A stretch of 64,000 nt of DNA, from contig NZ_KB891805.1 of NCBI RefSeq assembly GCF_000373565.1, positions 124,001 to 188,000 of the forward strand. The letters run 5' to 3'. The position numbers and the translations under genes are program-made. The notes under the pieces are model-generated. The model saw only the letters and a program-made list of their open reading frames with translations. It was not told the origin of the DNA and ran no database searches. The stretch is from Streptomyces sp. HmicA12. Its GTDB lineage: Bacteria > Actinomycetota > Actinomycetes > Streptomycetales > Streptomycetaceae. Position 1 is the stretch's first letter; every line of letters starts with the position of its first letter. Shown in pieces: positions 34,684 through 43,795 of the stretch.

Positions 34684-34748
34684 GTTCGCCTTCGCGCCCC
34701 GCGGCGGAGCCGCTGACCGGCACAGCCCCGCGCCCCTTCGGGGCGCCA
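34684..34748. repeat. Palindromic insertion between the two ATPase genes
   Basis: The 85-base gap inside an otherwise tightly packed operon carries two small hairpins: GCGGCGGAGCCGC and, at 34730-34746, GCGCCCC-TTC-GGGGCGC. It looks like a short intergenic repeat and could reduce read-through into the distal genes. Confidence 0.5.
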
Positions 34749-34764
34749 CCGAGGGAGGTCCGCG

Positions 34765-35556
34765 ATGAGTGACGTACTGCCCCTCCGGGTCCGGGACCTG
34801 ACCGTGCGGTTCGCCGGGCTGACCGCTCTCGACGGGATCGGTCTCACCGTCGAGCCCGGCACCGTGCACGCCGTCATCGGGCCCAACGGCGCCGGCAAGT
34901 CCACCACCTTCAACGTCCTGTCCGGGGTCTACAAGGCCACCTCCGGCACGGTCCACCTGGGCGACACGGAGCTGACCGGCCTGTCCCCGCACCGGATCGC
35001 CGCCCTCGGTGTCGCCCGGACCTTCCAGAACCTGGCCCTGCCGCCGCGCACCACGGTCGCCGACAGCCTGCTGCTCGGCCGGCACCGGCTGACCCGGGCC
35101 TCGTTCGTCTCGGCCGGGCTGCGGCTGCCGTCCGCCGTGCGGGAGGAGCGGGCGCACCGCGAACGCGTCCGTGAGATCGCCGAGTTCGTCGGCATCGCCG
35201 ATCAACTGGCCACGCCCACCGGCGCGTTGCCGTACGGCGCGCAGAAACTCGCCGAGCTCGCCCGCGCCCTGTGCATGGAGCCGAGCGTGCTGCTCCTCGA
35301 CGAGCCCGTCGCCGGCATGACGGCCGACGAGCGCCGCCGTACCGCCGCCGTGATCGCGGGCGTCCGCGACAGCCTCGGCATCTCGATCGTCCTGGTGGAA
35401 CACGACATGGGAGTCGTCATGCGCCTCGCGGACGACGTCACCGTCCTCGACTTCGGGCGGCGTATCGCCGGGGGACCACCGGCCACCGTCCAGAACGACC
35501 CGGCGGTGATCCAGGCGTACCTGGGCGCCCCCGAAGAACCGGAGAGCGCCGCATGA
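34765..35556 (+). CDS. Branched-chain-type ABC importer ATP-binding protein, LivG type
   Basis: 263 residues. Walker A IGPNGAGKST, the LivG-typical VARTFQNLALPPRTTVADSL, Walker B VLLLDEPVAGM and IVLVEHDMGVVMRLAD. The signature is degenerate: LPYGAQKLAELARAL replaces LSGGQ, as is common for LivG proteins. It pairs with the LivF-type ATPase and the permeases encoded next, the first of which overlaps its stop as ATGA. Confidence 0.93.
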   Translation: MSDVLPLRVRDLTVRFAGLTALDGIGLTVEPGTVHAVIGPNGAGKSTTFNVLSGVYKATSGTVHLGDTELTGLSPHRIAALGVARTFQNLALPPRTTVADSLLLGRHRLTRASFVSAGLRLPSAVREERAHRERVREIAEFVGIADQLATPTGALPYGAQKLAELARALCMEPSVLLLDEPVAGMTADERRRTAAVIAGVRDSLGISIVLVEHDMGVVMRLADDVTVLDFGRRIAGGPPATVQNDPAVIQAYLGAPEEPESAA

Positions 35557-36452
35557 CCGATCTCTCGACCTTCCTCGAACTGCTGCTCAACGGCGTCTCG
35601 ATGGGCTCCGTCTACGCCCTCATCGCCCTCGGCTTCGTCGTGATCTTCCGCGCCACCGAGGTCGTCAACTTCGCGCACGCCTCGCTGCTGCTCGCCGGCG
35701 GTTACGTCACCGCCTCGCTCCACGACGACATCGGGTTCTGGCCCGCGCTCGGCGTCGGCATCGCCGCCGCCGCGGTGGTCGGCGCCGCCGTCGAGTTCTT
35801 CGTCATGCGGCGCTACCGCGGCCACGACCACAGCGTCCTCGCCATCGTCACCATCGGCGTCGACATCCTGCTCACCACCGAACTCACCCGCCGGCTCGGC
35901 ACCGACGTGCTCCCGCTCGGCGACCCGTGGGGCGACGCCGTGCTCACCGTCGGCGGCGTCTCCATCGCGCACACCCGGATCGCCGCGTTCGTGGCCGCCG
36001 CCCTGCTCATCACCGCGTTCCTGCTCACCTTCCGGTACACGTCATGGGGCGTGGCCATGCGCGCCGCCGCCGAGAAGAGCGAGACCGCCGCGCTGATGGG
36101 CATCCGGCTCGGCAGGGTGTCGCTCGGCGCCTGGGCCGTGGCCGGCGGGCTCGCCGCCGTCGCCGCGCTGTTCCTGACCGTGTTCCCGACCCCCGGCCTC
36201 GAACGCGCCACGTCCCTCGCGGCGTTGAAGGCCTTCCCCGCCGCGATCCTCGGCGGGCTCGACTCCACGACCGGCGCGCTGGTCGGCGGCCTGATCGTGG
36301 GCATCACCGAGTCCCTCGCCACCGGCTACCAGAGCGAACTCGCCTTCATGGGAAGGGGACTCGGCGACGTCGCCCCCTACCTCGTGATGACGGCGATCCT
36401 CCTCCTGCGGCCCTCCGGACTCTTCGGCACGAAGGAGCTCGCCCGTGTCTGA
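35553..36452 (+). CDS. Branched-chain-type ABC importer permease, LivH type
   Basis: 299 residues. MGSVYALIALGFVVIFRATEVVNFAHA is the LivH start region. About eight hydrophobic segments; the cytoplasmic coupling loop TSWGVAMRAAAEKSETAALMGI is clear, and AILGGLDSTTGALVGGLIVG follows. ATG overlaps the preceding stop and the next gene starts inside its end (GTG 36445), so all three are translationally coupled. Confidence 0.94.
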   Translation: MTDLSTFLELLLNGVSMGSVYALIALGFVVIFRATEVVNFAHASLLLAGGYVTASLHDDIGFWPALGVGIAAAAVVGAAVEFFVMRRYRGHDHSVLAIVTIGVDILLTTELTRRLGTDVLPLGDPWGDAVLTVGGVSIAHTRIAAFVAAALLITAFLLTFRYTSWGVAMRAAAEKSETAALMGIRLGRVSLGAWAVAGGLAAVAALFLTVFPTPGLERATSLAALKAFPAAILGGLDSTTGALVGGLIVGITESLATGYQSELAFMGRGLGDVAPYLVMTAILLLRPSGLFGTKELARV

Positions 36453-37557
36453 CACGCTCGCCCCGGCCCGGGCCACCCCCGAACCCGTCGCCCCGGCCCG
36501 TACGTTGCTGTCGCGCCGCCGCACGTATGTCACCGGCGTCCTCGCCCTCGTACTCCTGGCGATTCCCTTCTACCTCGACCGGTTCTGGCTGCAGGCGGGG
36601 CTGTTCGCGATGGCCGCCGCGATCGGCGCCATCGGCCTCAACCTCCTCACTGGCGCCACCGGCCAGCTCTCCATGGGCCACGCCTTCTTCCTCGCCGTCG
36701 GCGCCTACGGGTACTGCGTGTTCGCGGGGGAGAGGGGCCAGGAGTTCGCGGGCCTCGGCCTGCCGCCCTGGCTCGCCGCCGTGCTCGCCGTGCTGATGGC
36801 GGGCGCCGCGGGAGGCCTGTTCAGCCCCATCGCGGGGCGGCTGCAGGGCGCGTACCTCGGCATCGCCACCCTCGCGCTGATCTTCATCGGGCAGCACGTG
36901 CTGTTCAACGCCGAGGACCTCACCGGCGGCGCCAACGGCCGCGACGTCCCGGTCATGAACCTGTTCGGCCTCGGCTTCGACGAGAGTGAACTCACCATCG
37001 GGGGCGTGCCGTTCGGGTCCGCGGAGAAGCTCTGGTACCTCGGCCTCGTCCTGACGCTCGCCTGCGGCCTCTTCGCCCGCGGCGTGCTGCGCGGGCGCCC
37101 CGGCCGCGCCATGAACGCCATCCGCGACCACCGCATCGCCGCCGGAGTCCTCGGCGTGCCGGTCGCCCGCTACCGGGGAGCCGTCTTCGTGCTCTCCTCC
37201 ATGTACGCGGGTCTCGCCGGGGTGCTCCTCGCCCTGGTCTTCCAGCGCACCGTGCCGGACTACTTCGGCATGACGCTCTCCCTCGAGTACCTCGCCATGA
37301 TCGTCATCGGCGGTCTCGGCTCGGTCGCGGGCGCGGTCGTCGGCGCCGCGTTCGTCTCGCTCCTGCCCCAACTCCTCACCCGCTACAGCGATGCGCTGCC
37401 CCTCGTCTCGGCTCCCGGAACCGGCGGCATCGCCCCCGGCGAGGCATCCCGCTACCTCTACGGCGCCGCCGTCGTGGCAGTGGTCCTGTTTTTGCCCGGC
37501 GGCCTCGTGCGGCTCGCCGCCCGGCGCGCCCGGAAACACCCTCAGGAGGACGCATGA
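36445..37557 (+). CDS. Branched-chain-type ABC importer permease, LivM type
   Basis: 370 residues from GTG. IGLNLLTGATGQLSMGHAFF is the LivM hallmark; the coupling loop is RGRPGRAMNAIRDHRIAAGV, followed by MIVIGGLGSVAGAVVGAAFV. About ten hydrophobic segments. Second permease of the importer. It overlaps the LivH-type gene by eight bases and the binding-protein gene by four. Confidence 0.94.
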   Translation: MSDTLAPARATPEPVAPARTLLSRRRTYVTGVLALVLLAIPFYLDRFWLQAGLFAMAAAIGAIGLNLLTGATGQLSMGHAFFLAVGAYGYCVFAGERGQEFAGLGLPPWLAAVLAVLMAGAAGGLFSPIAGRLQGAYLGIATLALIFIGQHVLFNAEDLTGGANGRDVPVMNLFGLGFDESELTIGGVPFGSAEKLWYLGLVLTLACGLFARGVLRGRPGRAMNAIRDHRIAAGVLGVPVARYRGAVFVLSSMYAGLAGVLLALVFQRTVPDYFGMTLSLEYLAMIVIGGLGSVAGAVVGAAFVSLLPQLLTRYSDALPLVSAPGTGGIAPGEASRYLYGAAVVAVVLFLPGGLVRLAARRARKHPQEDA

Positions 37558-38825
37558 CCATTTCCCATCCCCTCGGCCGCACGCTCACGGCATCAGCCGT
37601 GGCCGCGCTGCTGGCGCTGACCGCGGCCTGCAGCTCCAAGGCGAAGGACGACGACGGCGACCAGCAGAGCGCGGGCGGGGTCAAGACCGGCCAGGGCATC
37701 TCGGGCAAGACCATCAACCTGGGCGTCCTCACCGACATGACCGGCGTCTACGCCACGCTCGGCAAGAGCGTCACCCAGGCGCAGCAGCTCTACGTGAAGC
37801 AGACCAACGCCGCCGGCGGCATCTGCGGCTACCAGCTCAAGCTGACCGTCCGCGACCACGGCTACGACCCGCAGAAGGCCGTCGCCGGCTACACCGAACT
37901 GGAGCCGGAGGTGCTCGGCTTCACCCAGTTCATCGGCTCGCCGTTCGTCGCCGCGGTCGAGAAGCGCATCGCCCAGGACAAGGCCCTCGTACTGCCGCAG
38001 GCATGGTCGGCGAACCTGCTGGGCAACCCGTACGTCCGCGTGATCGGATCGACGTACGACTACGAGACGATCAACGCCGTCGACTTCCTGATGAAGGAGA
38101 AGGGCCTGAAGAAGGGCGACAAGCTCGGCCACGTGTACTTCGAGGGCGACTACGGCGAGAACGCCCTCAAGGGCTCGAAGTTCATCGCCGACAAGGCCGG
38201 GCTCACCGTCGTCGAGCAGAAGATCAAGCCCACCGACAACGACATGACCGCCCAGGTCGCCGCGCTGAAGAAGGCGGGCGTCAAGGGCATCGTGATCAGC
38301 GCGGGCCCGCGCCAGGCGGCCTCCCTCGTCGGCGTCGCGGCCGCGGCGAAGCTGAACGTCCCCATCATCGGCAACAACTCGGCCTACTCGCCCCAGCTCC
38401 TCGCCACCCAGGCGGGACCGGCCCTGATGAAGAACTACTGGGTCGCCTCGCCGTCGCTGCCCATCGGCGGTGACACACCGGAGGCGAAGAAGCTCGTCGC
38501 CGACTACCGGAAGGCGTACCCGAAGGACTCCCTCGACAACGGCGTCGTCGCCGGCTGGACGGCCGCGTCCCTCTACGGCGAGGCCCTGAAGAAGGCCTGC
38601 GACAGCAAGGACCTGACCCGCGAGGGCGTCGACAAGGCGCTGCTCACACTGGACTCCTTCGACAACGGCTTCGGCGTCGACCAGAACTTCAGCGACCCGA
38701 AGGCCCCGTCCTCGCAGCAGTCGGTGATCCTGCAGCCCGACAAGACGGCGGTCGGCGGCACCAAGGTCGTCAGGGAGGCGACGGAGGCGGCCGAGGCCAA
38801 GTCCTACGCGGAGTCCGCCAGTTGA
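37554..38825 (+). CDS. Branched-chain-type ABC importer substrate-binding lipoprotein
   Basis: 423 residues. Signal peptide with lipobox LTAACSS near residue 24. Periplasmic-binding fold of the LivK class (Peripla_BP_6): INLGVLTDMTGVYATLGK, then NAAGGICGYQLKLTVRDHGYDPQKAV. It should be anchored outside the membrane and deliver the ligand to the LivH/LivM-type permeases. Last gene of the operon; a weak hairpin (38840-38865) follows. Confidence 0.93.
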   Translation: MTISHPLGRTLTASAVAALLALTAACSSKAKDDDGDQQSAGGVKTGQGISGKTINLGVLTDMTGVYATLGKSVTQAQQLYVKQTNAAGGICGYQLKLTVRDHGYDPQKAVAGYTELEPEVLGFTQFIGSPFVAAVEKRIAQDKALVLPQAWSANLLGNPYVRVIGSTYDYETINAVDFLMKEKGLKKGDKLGHVYFEGDYGENALKGSKFIADKAGLTVVEQKIKPTDNDMTAQVAALKKAGVKGIVISAGPRQAASLVGVAAAAKLNVPIIGNNSAYSPQLLATQAGPALMKNYWVASPSLPIGGDTPEAKKLVADYRKAYPKDSLDNGVVAGWTAASLYGEALKKACDSKDLTREGVDKALLTLDSFDNGFGVDQNFSDPKAPSSQQSVILQPDKTAVGGTKVVREATEAAEAKSYAESAS

Positions 38826-39038
38826 TGCTCGTACGCGCCGGCGGGCACCCTTAGCGCCGCCCGCCCCGCGTCGACGAACAGCCGGGTCGCGCGTGTGCGG
38901 CCCGGCCAGTCGGCCGAAAAGCACCACACCGCCCCGAAAACACGTGGACCACCCCGTTCCTCGCGCGGGACCCTTGGCTGCGCCCGGCCCACCCACGCCG
39001 GGCCCCACACCCGCCGACATCCAAGGGACGGGATCGGA

Positions 39039-40829
39039 TTGACCGACTTAAGCGAAGCGCCGCCGAGCCGGGGCTCCGTGCTCCTCGCACTGCGCTACTA
39101 CGGACGCGAGCTGACCCGGGCACGACGGGTCGCCGCGCCCGCGCTCCTGCTGCCGGCGCTCGCCAATACCTGCCTCAACTACCTCGCACCCCTCGTCGTC
39201 GCCAAGCTGATCGGCCACCTCGCCGACGGCGGCGACCGCACCCTCGACGCGCTGCTGCCGTACGTGCTCGGCTTCGCCGGTGTGCTCCTCGCCGCCGAAG
39301 TGCTGTGGCGCGTCGCCTTCCACTGCATCAACCGGCTCGAAGGCCGCGCGATCGAGAGCCTCTACGTCATCGGCATGGACGAGCTGTACGCGAAGGACGC
39401 CACGTTCTTCCACGACAACTTCGCCGGCTCCCTCACCAAGCGCGTCCTGAGCTTCGCCCAGCGCTTCGAGGAGTTCGCCGACGCACTGATCTTCAACGTG
39501 ATGGCCACCATGGTGCCGATCGTCTTCGGCTCGGTGATCCTCTGGCGGTACGAGCCGCTGCTCGTCGTCGTGCTCCTGGCGATGATCGTCATCACCGGCG
39601 CGTGCGTGCGGCCCCTGATCCGCCGCCGCCAGAAGCTGGTCAACCAGCGCGAGGCGGCGTTCGCCCGGATGTCGGGCCACGTCGCCGACAGCCTCATGAA
39701 CATGGAGACGGTCCGCGCCTTCGCAGCCGAGGAGCGCGAGGCCGCCGAGCACCGCAAGCGGGTCGGCACCGCACGGCGCCTCCTGCTCAGGTCGTGGGAC
39801 TACGGCAATCTGCGCGTCGACACCGTCGTCGCACCGCTGTCGGTGGCCACCAACGCCCTGGGACTGCTGCTCGCCGTCGTCCTCGTGGGCGAGGGGCACA
39901 GCGTCGAGGCGATCGTCGTCGCGTTCACGTACTTCACCAACGCGACGCGGATCATGTTCGAGTTCAACCAGATCTACCGCCGCTTCGAGAGCTCGATGAC
40001 GGAGGCGGCGCAGTTCACGGAGCTGCTGCACGACAAGCCGAAGGTCCTCGACCCGGCCGAGCCCGAGCCCCTGCGGCCCTCGCCCGCCGACGTCCGCTTC
40101 GAGCAGGTCTCGTACGCGCACGCCGGAGCCGAGCCGCTGTTCACCGGGCTCGACCTGAACGTGCCCGGTGGCACGAGGATCGGCCTCGTCGGCCGCTCCG
40201 GCGGCGGCAAGACCACCCTGACCAGGCTGCTGCTGCGGATGATGGACATCGACGGCGGCCGCATCCTGATCGGCGGCCAGGACATCTCCCGGCTGCGCCA
40301 GACCGACCTGCGGTCCTTGATCGCGTACGTTCCCCAGGACCCGGCCATGTTCCACCGCAGCCTGCGCGACAACATCGCCTTCGCCCGGCCCGGCGCCACC
40401 GAGGCGGAGGTCCGGCGGGCGGCGCAGGCGGCACACGTCACGGAGTTCGCGGACGCGCTGCCCGACGGCTTCGACACCATGGTCGGGGAGCGCGGCATCA
40501 AGCTCTCCGGCGGCCAGCGCCAGCGGGTCGCGCTCGCCCGCGCGATCCTGCGCGACGCCCCGATCCTGCTCCTGGACGAGGCGACCAGCGCACTCGACTC
40601 GGAGAGCGAGCTGCTGGTGCAGGAGGCGCTGTGGCGGCTCATGGAGGGGCGCACGGCCCTGGTCGTCGCCCACCGGCTGAGCACCGTGGCCGGCATGGAC
40701 CAGCTCGTCGTCCTGGACCACGGGCGGATCGTCGAGCAGGGCAGCCATGAGGAGCTGCTGGAGGCCCGCGGCACGTACGCCAAGCTCTGGCAGCACCAGT
40801 CGGGAGGTTTCCTGCAGGAAGCCGCGTAG
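39039..40829 (+). CDS. ABC exporter, fused membrane and ATPase domains
   Basis: 596 residues from TTG 39039. N-terminal six-helix exporter domain (ABC_membrane) to about residue 320, then an ATPase with Walker A LVGRSGGGKTTLTRLLLR, signature [22 protein letters not shown] [18 protein letters not shown], Walker B ILLLDEATSALDSESE. It works as a homo- or heterodimer; no partner half is adjacent. If translation starts at this TTG, codon 4 is TTA (39048-39050), which would make the gene dependent on the bldA tRNA. A GTG at about 39078 would avoid it. Substrate unknown. Confidence 0.9.
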   Translation: MTDLSEAPPSRGSVLLALRYYGRELTRARRVAAPALLLPALANTCLNYLAPLVVAKLIGHLADGGDRTLDALLPYVLGFAGVLLAAEVLWRVAFHCINRLEGRAIESLYVIGMDELYAKDATFFHDNFAGSLTKRVLSFAQRFEEFADALIFNVMATMVPIVFGSVILWRYEPLLVVVLLAMIVITGACVRPLIRRRQKLVNQREAAFARMSGHVADSLMNMETVRAFAAEEREAAEHRKRVGTARRLLLRSWDYGNLRVDTVVAPLSVATNALGLLLAVVLVGEGHSVEAIVVAFTYFTNATRIMFEFNQIYRRFESSMTEAAQFTELLHDKPKVLDPAEPEPLRPSPADVRFEQVSYAHAGAEPLFTGLDLNVPGGTRIGLVGRSGGGKTTLTRLLLRMMDIDGGRILIGGQDISRLRQTDLRSLIAYVPQDPAMFHRSLRDNIAFARPGATEAEVRRAAQAAHVTEFADALPDGFDTMVGERGIKLSGGQRQRVALARAILRDAPILLLDEATSALDSESELLVQEALWRLMEGRTALVVAHRLSTVAGMDQLVVLDHGRIVEQGSHEELLEARGTYAKLWQHQSGGFLQEAA

Positions 40830-40846
40830 AAGCCCCGTAGGCACGC

Positions 40847-40880
40847 GAAGGGCCCCGAACCAAAAGGTTCGGGGCCCTTC
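40847..40880. terminator. Bidirectional hairpin terminator
   Basis: A perfect 15-bp inverted repeat (40847-40861 and 40866-40880) with an AAAA loop lies between the convergent ABC exporter and pssA genes. It can end transcription from both sides. Confidence 0.9.
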
Positions 40881-40897
40881 GACGACGTACCGGAACG

Positions 40898-41749
40898 CTA
40901 CGGAAGCTGAGCCGCGCGCGCCTCACGACGGTTGTCGCGGAAGTTGTTCACCCGGCGGGCCGTGGCGAACAGCGGGATCACCGCGCCGAGCACCAGCTGC
41001 AGCGCACAGCCGGTCTGGAGCAGCAGCTGACCGCCGGGGGCGTCGAACGCCCAGGCCGCCAGCAGACCCATGCTCAGCACGATCCACGACAGCATCGCGA
41101 CGGCGAGGCGGCCGCGCGGCTTCGGGTACTCGACGCGGCTCACCATCAGCCACGCGGTCCCGATGATCGCGAGGAGCGTCGCCACGAAGGGCAGCTCCAG
41201 CAGGACGATCGAGACGACCGTCAGCGCGCCGAACGGCGACGGCATGCCCTGGAACGTGCCGTCCTTGACGGTGACGCACGAGAAGCGGGCAAGCCGCAGC
41301 ACCACCGCCAGGAGCACCACGATCGCCCCCACCGCCGCGACTCTCTGGTGCGCGTCGTCGGCGACCATGCCGTAGACGAGCACGAAGTAGGCGGGCGCCA
41401 GGCCGAAGCTGATGAGGTCGGAGAGGTTGTCCAGCTCCGCACCCATCGGCGACGAACGCAGCTTGCGGGCCACCAGACCGTCGAACAGGTCGAAGATCGC
41501 GGCGGCCAGCATCAGGATCACGGCGGTCGCGGCGGAGTGCCGCGCCATGCCGGAGTCGTTGCTGCCCTGGATGTGCGGGATCAGGATGCCGGTCGTCGTG
41601 AAGTAGACGGCCATGAAGCCGCACGTCGCGTTGCCGAGCGTCAGGGTGTCCGCTATCGACAGGCGCAGTGAGAGCGGCATCTCCTCCGCGTCGTCCGCAC
41701 CGTCGGTGTCAGTGGCCCAGGCCTGCGCCTCGGGGTCAGTCACGGTCAA
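40898..41749 (-). CDS. pssA: CDP-diacylglycerol--serine O-phosphatidyltransferase
   Basis: 283 residues. TTG 41749 is preferred because GGGGGTGA ends six bases before it; GTG 41743 is the alternative. The CDP-alcohol phosphatidyltransferase motif is complete: DLFDGLVARKLRSSPMGAEL followed by DNLSD (D-x2-DG-x2-AR-x8-G-x3-D-x3-D). About eight membrane segments. Makes phosphatidylserine from CDP-diacylglycerol and serine in the membrane. It overlaps psd by 14 bases, forming the two-step phosphatidylethanolamine pathway. Confidence 0.95.
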   Translation of the reverse strand: MTVTDPEAQAWATDTDGADDAEEMPLSLRLSIADTLTLGNATCGFMAVYFTTTGILIPHIQGSNDSGMARHSAATAVILMLAAAIFDLFDGLVARKLRSSPMGAELDNLSDLISFGLAPAYFVLVYGMVADDAHQRVAAVGAIVVLLAVVLRLARFSCVTVKDGTFQGMPSPFGALTVVSIVLLELPFVATLLAIIGTAWLMVSRVEYPKPRGRLAVAMLSWIVLSMGLLAAWAFDAPGGQLLLQTGCALQLVLGAVIPLFATARRVNNFRDNRREARAAQLP

Positions 41750-42392
41750 TGCGAGTCACCCCCGCCGTCGTCTTCTGGCCGACCTCGACGTCGACCTCGA
41801 CCCCTTCGGGGAGGTAGATGTCGACGCGCGAACCGAAACGGATCAGACCGATGCGCTCGCCCTGCTCGACCTTCGTGCCCTGCGGGATGTACGGCACGAT
41901 GCGGCGGGCGACGGCGCCGGCGATCTGGATCATCTCGATGTCACCGAGCTCGGTGTCGAAGTGCCACACCACCCGCTCGTTGTTCTCGCTCTCCTTGTTG
42001 AAGGCGGGAACGAAGCCACCGGGGATGTGCTCGACCGAGGTCACGGTGCCCGCGAGGGGAGCGCGGTTGACGTGGACGTTCAGCGGGCTCATGAAGATCG
42101 CGACGCGGGTGCGACCGTCCTTCCACGGCATGATGCTCTGCACCACACCGTCGGCCGGGGAGATGACCCGGCCGGGGGCGATCTCGCGCTCGGGGTCCCG
42201 GAAGAACCACAGCATGCCGGCCGCCAGAGCGGTGGTCGGGACGGCGAGTGCTGCTGCCTTCTTGGAACGACGCGAGCGCGCAAGGCTCAGTGCGGCCGTG
42301 GCGACGGTCGGAAGAAGCCACGGCGATGCTCCGCGCGCAAGGCGACCACCGAGGAAGCCGTCGCGAGGTGCAGAGGTTTGGCTGTGGGGCAT
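41736..42392 (-). CDS. psd: Phosphatidylserine decarboxylase (short, archaeal/actinobacterial type)
   Basis: 218 residues. WFFRDPEREIAPGRVISPADGVV and MSPLNVHVNRAPLAG are conserved. Self-cleavage should occur at Gly-Ser in GLIRFGSRVDIYLP, making the pyruvoyl cofactor on the new small subunit from that Ser. One or two N-terminal membrane segments. Converts phosphatidylserine to phosphatidylethanolamine. pssA overlaps its 3' end. The 195-base upstream gap lies in a lower-GC patch shared with the end of the acyl-CoA dehydrogenase gene. Confidence 0.95.
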   Translation of the reverse strand: MPHSQTSAPRDGFLGGRLARGASPWLLPTVATAALSLARSRRSKKAAALAVPTTALAAGMLWFFRDPEREIAPGRVISPADGVVQSIMPWKDGRTRVAIFMSPLNVHVNRAPLAGTVTSVEHIPGGFVPAFNKESENNERVVWHFDTELGDIEMIQIAGAVARRIVPYIPQGTKVEQGERIGLIRFGSRVDIYLPEGVEVDVEVGQKTTAGVTRIDRD

Positions 42393-42530
42393 GGATGACC
42401 TTCGTAGCGGATGAGGCCGCGCTGGTTACGGGGGGACGGCGGCTTTTCCCGGGATGGTATCGGTTGCGAGCCACAACTGGGCAAGCCAGGAAGCGACATC
42501 AGGCTGTGAGCTTCGGCCGGGGAGTGCCTA

Positions 42531-42565
42531 CGGGGTGTGATCTTCTTCGCGAAGAAAACACCCCG
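42531..42565 (-). terminator. Hairpin terminator at the end of the ethylmalonyl-CoA operon
   Basis: CGGGGTGT (42531-42538) pairs with ACACCCCG (42558-42565). An inner TCTTC/GAAGA stem around TTCGC lies between, separated by a two-base internal loop. It sits 22 bases after the acyl-CoA dehydrogenase stop. Confidence 0.7.
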
Positions 42566-42587
42566 AATCTGGACACTCCGGACGGAC

Positions 42588-43793
42588 TCAGCCCTGGAAG
42601 CGATACTCCTCGAGAAGTCGGCGTCCAATGATCATTTTCTGGATCTCGGCGGTACCTTCGCCGATCAGCAGCATGGGTGCCTCGCGGTAGAGGCGCTCGA
42701 TCTCGTACTCCTTCGAGAACCCGTAGCCGCCATGAATCCGGAACGCGTCCTCCACGACTTCTTTGCAGTATTCGGAGGCCAGGTACTTGGCCATTCCTGC
42801 TTCGAGGTCGTTTCGTTCCCCGGAGTCCTTTTTGCGTGCTGCGTTCACCATCATCGCATGGGCGGCTTCGACCTTGGTAGCCATTTCGGCCAGCTTGAAC
42901 TGGATCGCCTGGTGCTGGGCGATGGGCTTGCCGAAAGTGTGACGTTGCTGGGCGTAAGAGACGCCCAGTTCAAATGCACGCTGTGCGACACCGCAACCAC
43001 GCGCCGCCACATTCACGCGGCCGACTTCGACACCGTCCATCATTTGGTAAAACCCTCGGCCGGTGCTGCCCCCCAGCACGCGATTGGCCGGAATCCGTAG
43101 GTTGTCCATGATGAGTTCGGTGGTGTCGACCCCCTTGTAACCCATCTTGTCGATCTTCCCGGGGATGGTCAGACCCGGACGGACCTCTCCGAATCCCGGT
43201 TCCTTCTCCACGAGGAAGGTCGTCATCGACTTGTGCGGGGCGGTGCCCTCGGGATGACCTTCGTCACTTCGCGTGAGAACGGCCACAAGAGTTGACGTTC
43301 CGCCGTTGGTCAACCACATTTTCTGGCCGTTGAGGACGTACTCGTCGCCGTCCTTGACCGCCTTCGAGGTGATCGCCGACACATCGGAGCCGAGGGCCGG
43401 TTCGGACATGGAGAACGCGCCGCGCACCTCGCCGAGCGCCATCCGCGGAAGGAAGTACTCCTTCTGCTCCTGCGTTCCGTGCTGCTTGAGCATGTACGCC
43501 ACGATGAAGTGGGTGTTGATGATGCCGGAGACCGACATCCAGCCGCGGGCTATCTCCTCCACGCACAGCGCGTACGTGAGCAGCGACTCACCCAGACCCC
43601 CGTACTCCTCGGGGATCATCAGGCCGAAGAGGCCCAACTCCTTGAGCCCGTCGACGATCTCTTGCGGATACTCGTCGCGGTGCTCCAGCTCGGTGGCGAC
43701 CGGAATGATCTCCTTGTCCACGAAGTCCCGGACGGTGGACAGGATCTCCTGCTGGACGTCGGTGAGACCGGCGGTCTGGGCGAGTCGCGCCAT
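42588..43793 (-). CDS. Acyl-CoA dehydrogenase, probable methylsuccinyl-CoA dehydrogenase
   Basis: 401 residues. Acyl-CoA dehydrogenase fold: SMSEPALGSDVSAITSKAV and QKMWLTNGG bind FAD; the C-terminal REAPMLLIGEGTAEIQKMI holds the catalytic Glu (IGEGT). Operon position after ccr, meaA, a CitE-like lyase and MaoC predicts oxidation of (2S)-methylsuccinyl-CoA to mesaconyl-CoA in the ethylmalonyl-CoA pathway; the enzyme alone could be a short-chain ACAD. Odd feature: the 3' 730 bases (42588 to about 43330) have about 55-65% GC and many A/T-ending codons, while the 5' part is near 70% or above. Two bases separate it from the MaoC gene. Confidence 0.9.
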   Translation of the reverse strand: MARLAQTAGLTDVQQEILSTVRDFVDKEIIPVATELEHRDEYPQEIVDGLKELGLFGLMIPEEYGGLGESLLTYALCVEEIARGWMSVSGIINTHFIVAYMLKQHGTQEQKEYFLPRMALGEVRGAFSMSEPALGSDVSAITSKAVKDGDEYVLNGQKMWLTNGGTSTLVAVLTRSDEGHPEGTAPHKSMTTFLVEKEPGFGEVRPGLTIPGKIDKMGYKGVDTTELIMDNLRIPANRVLGGSTGRGFYQMMDGVEVGRVNVAARGCGVAQRAFELGVSYAQQRHTFGKPIAQHQAIQFKLAEMATKVEAAHAMMVNAARKKDSGERNDLEAGMAKYLASEYCKEVVEDAFRIHGGYGFSKEYEIERLYREAPMLLIGEGTAEIQKMIIGRRLLEEYRFQG

Positions 43794-43795
43794 GG

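Noticed and set aside
38840..38865. Inverted repeat GGCGGGC/GCCCGCC after the branched-chain-type importer operon
   Set aside because: Only 7 bp with a 12-base loop and no T tract; too weak to list as a terminator with confidence.
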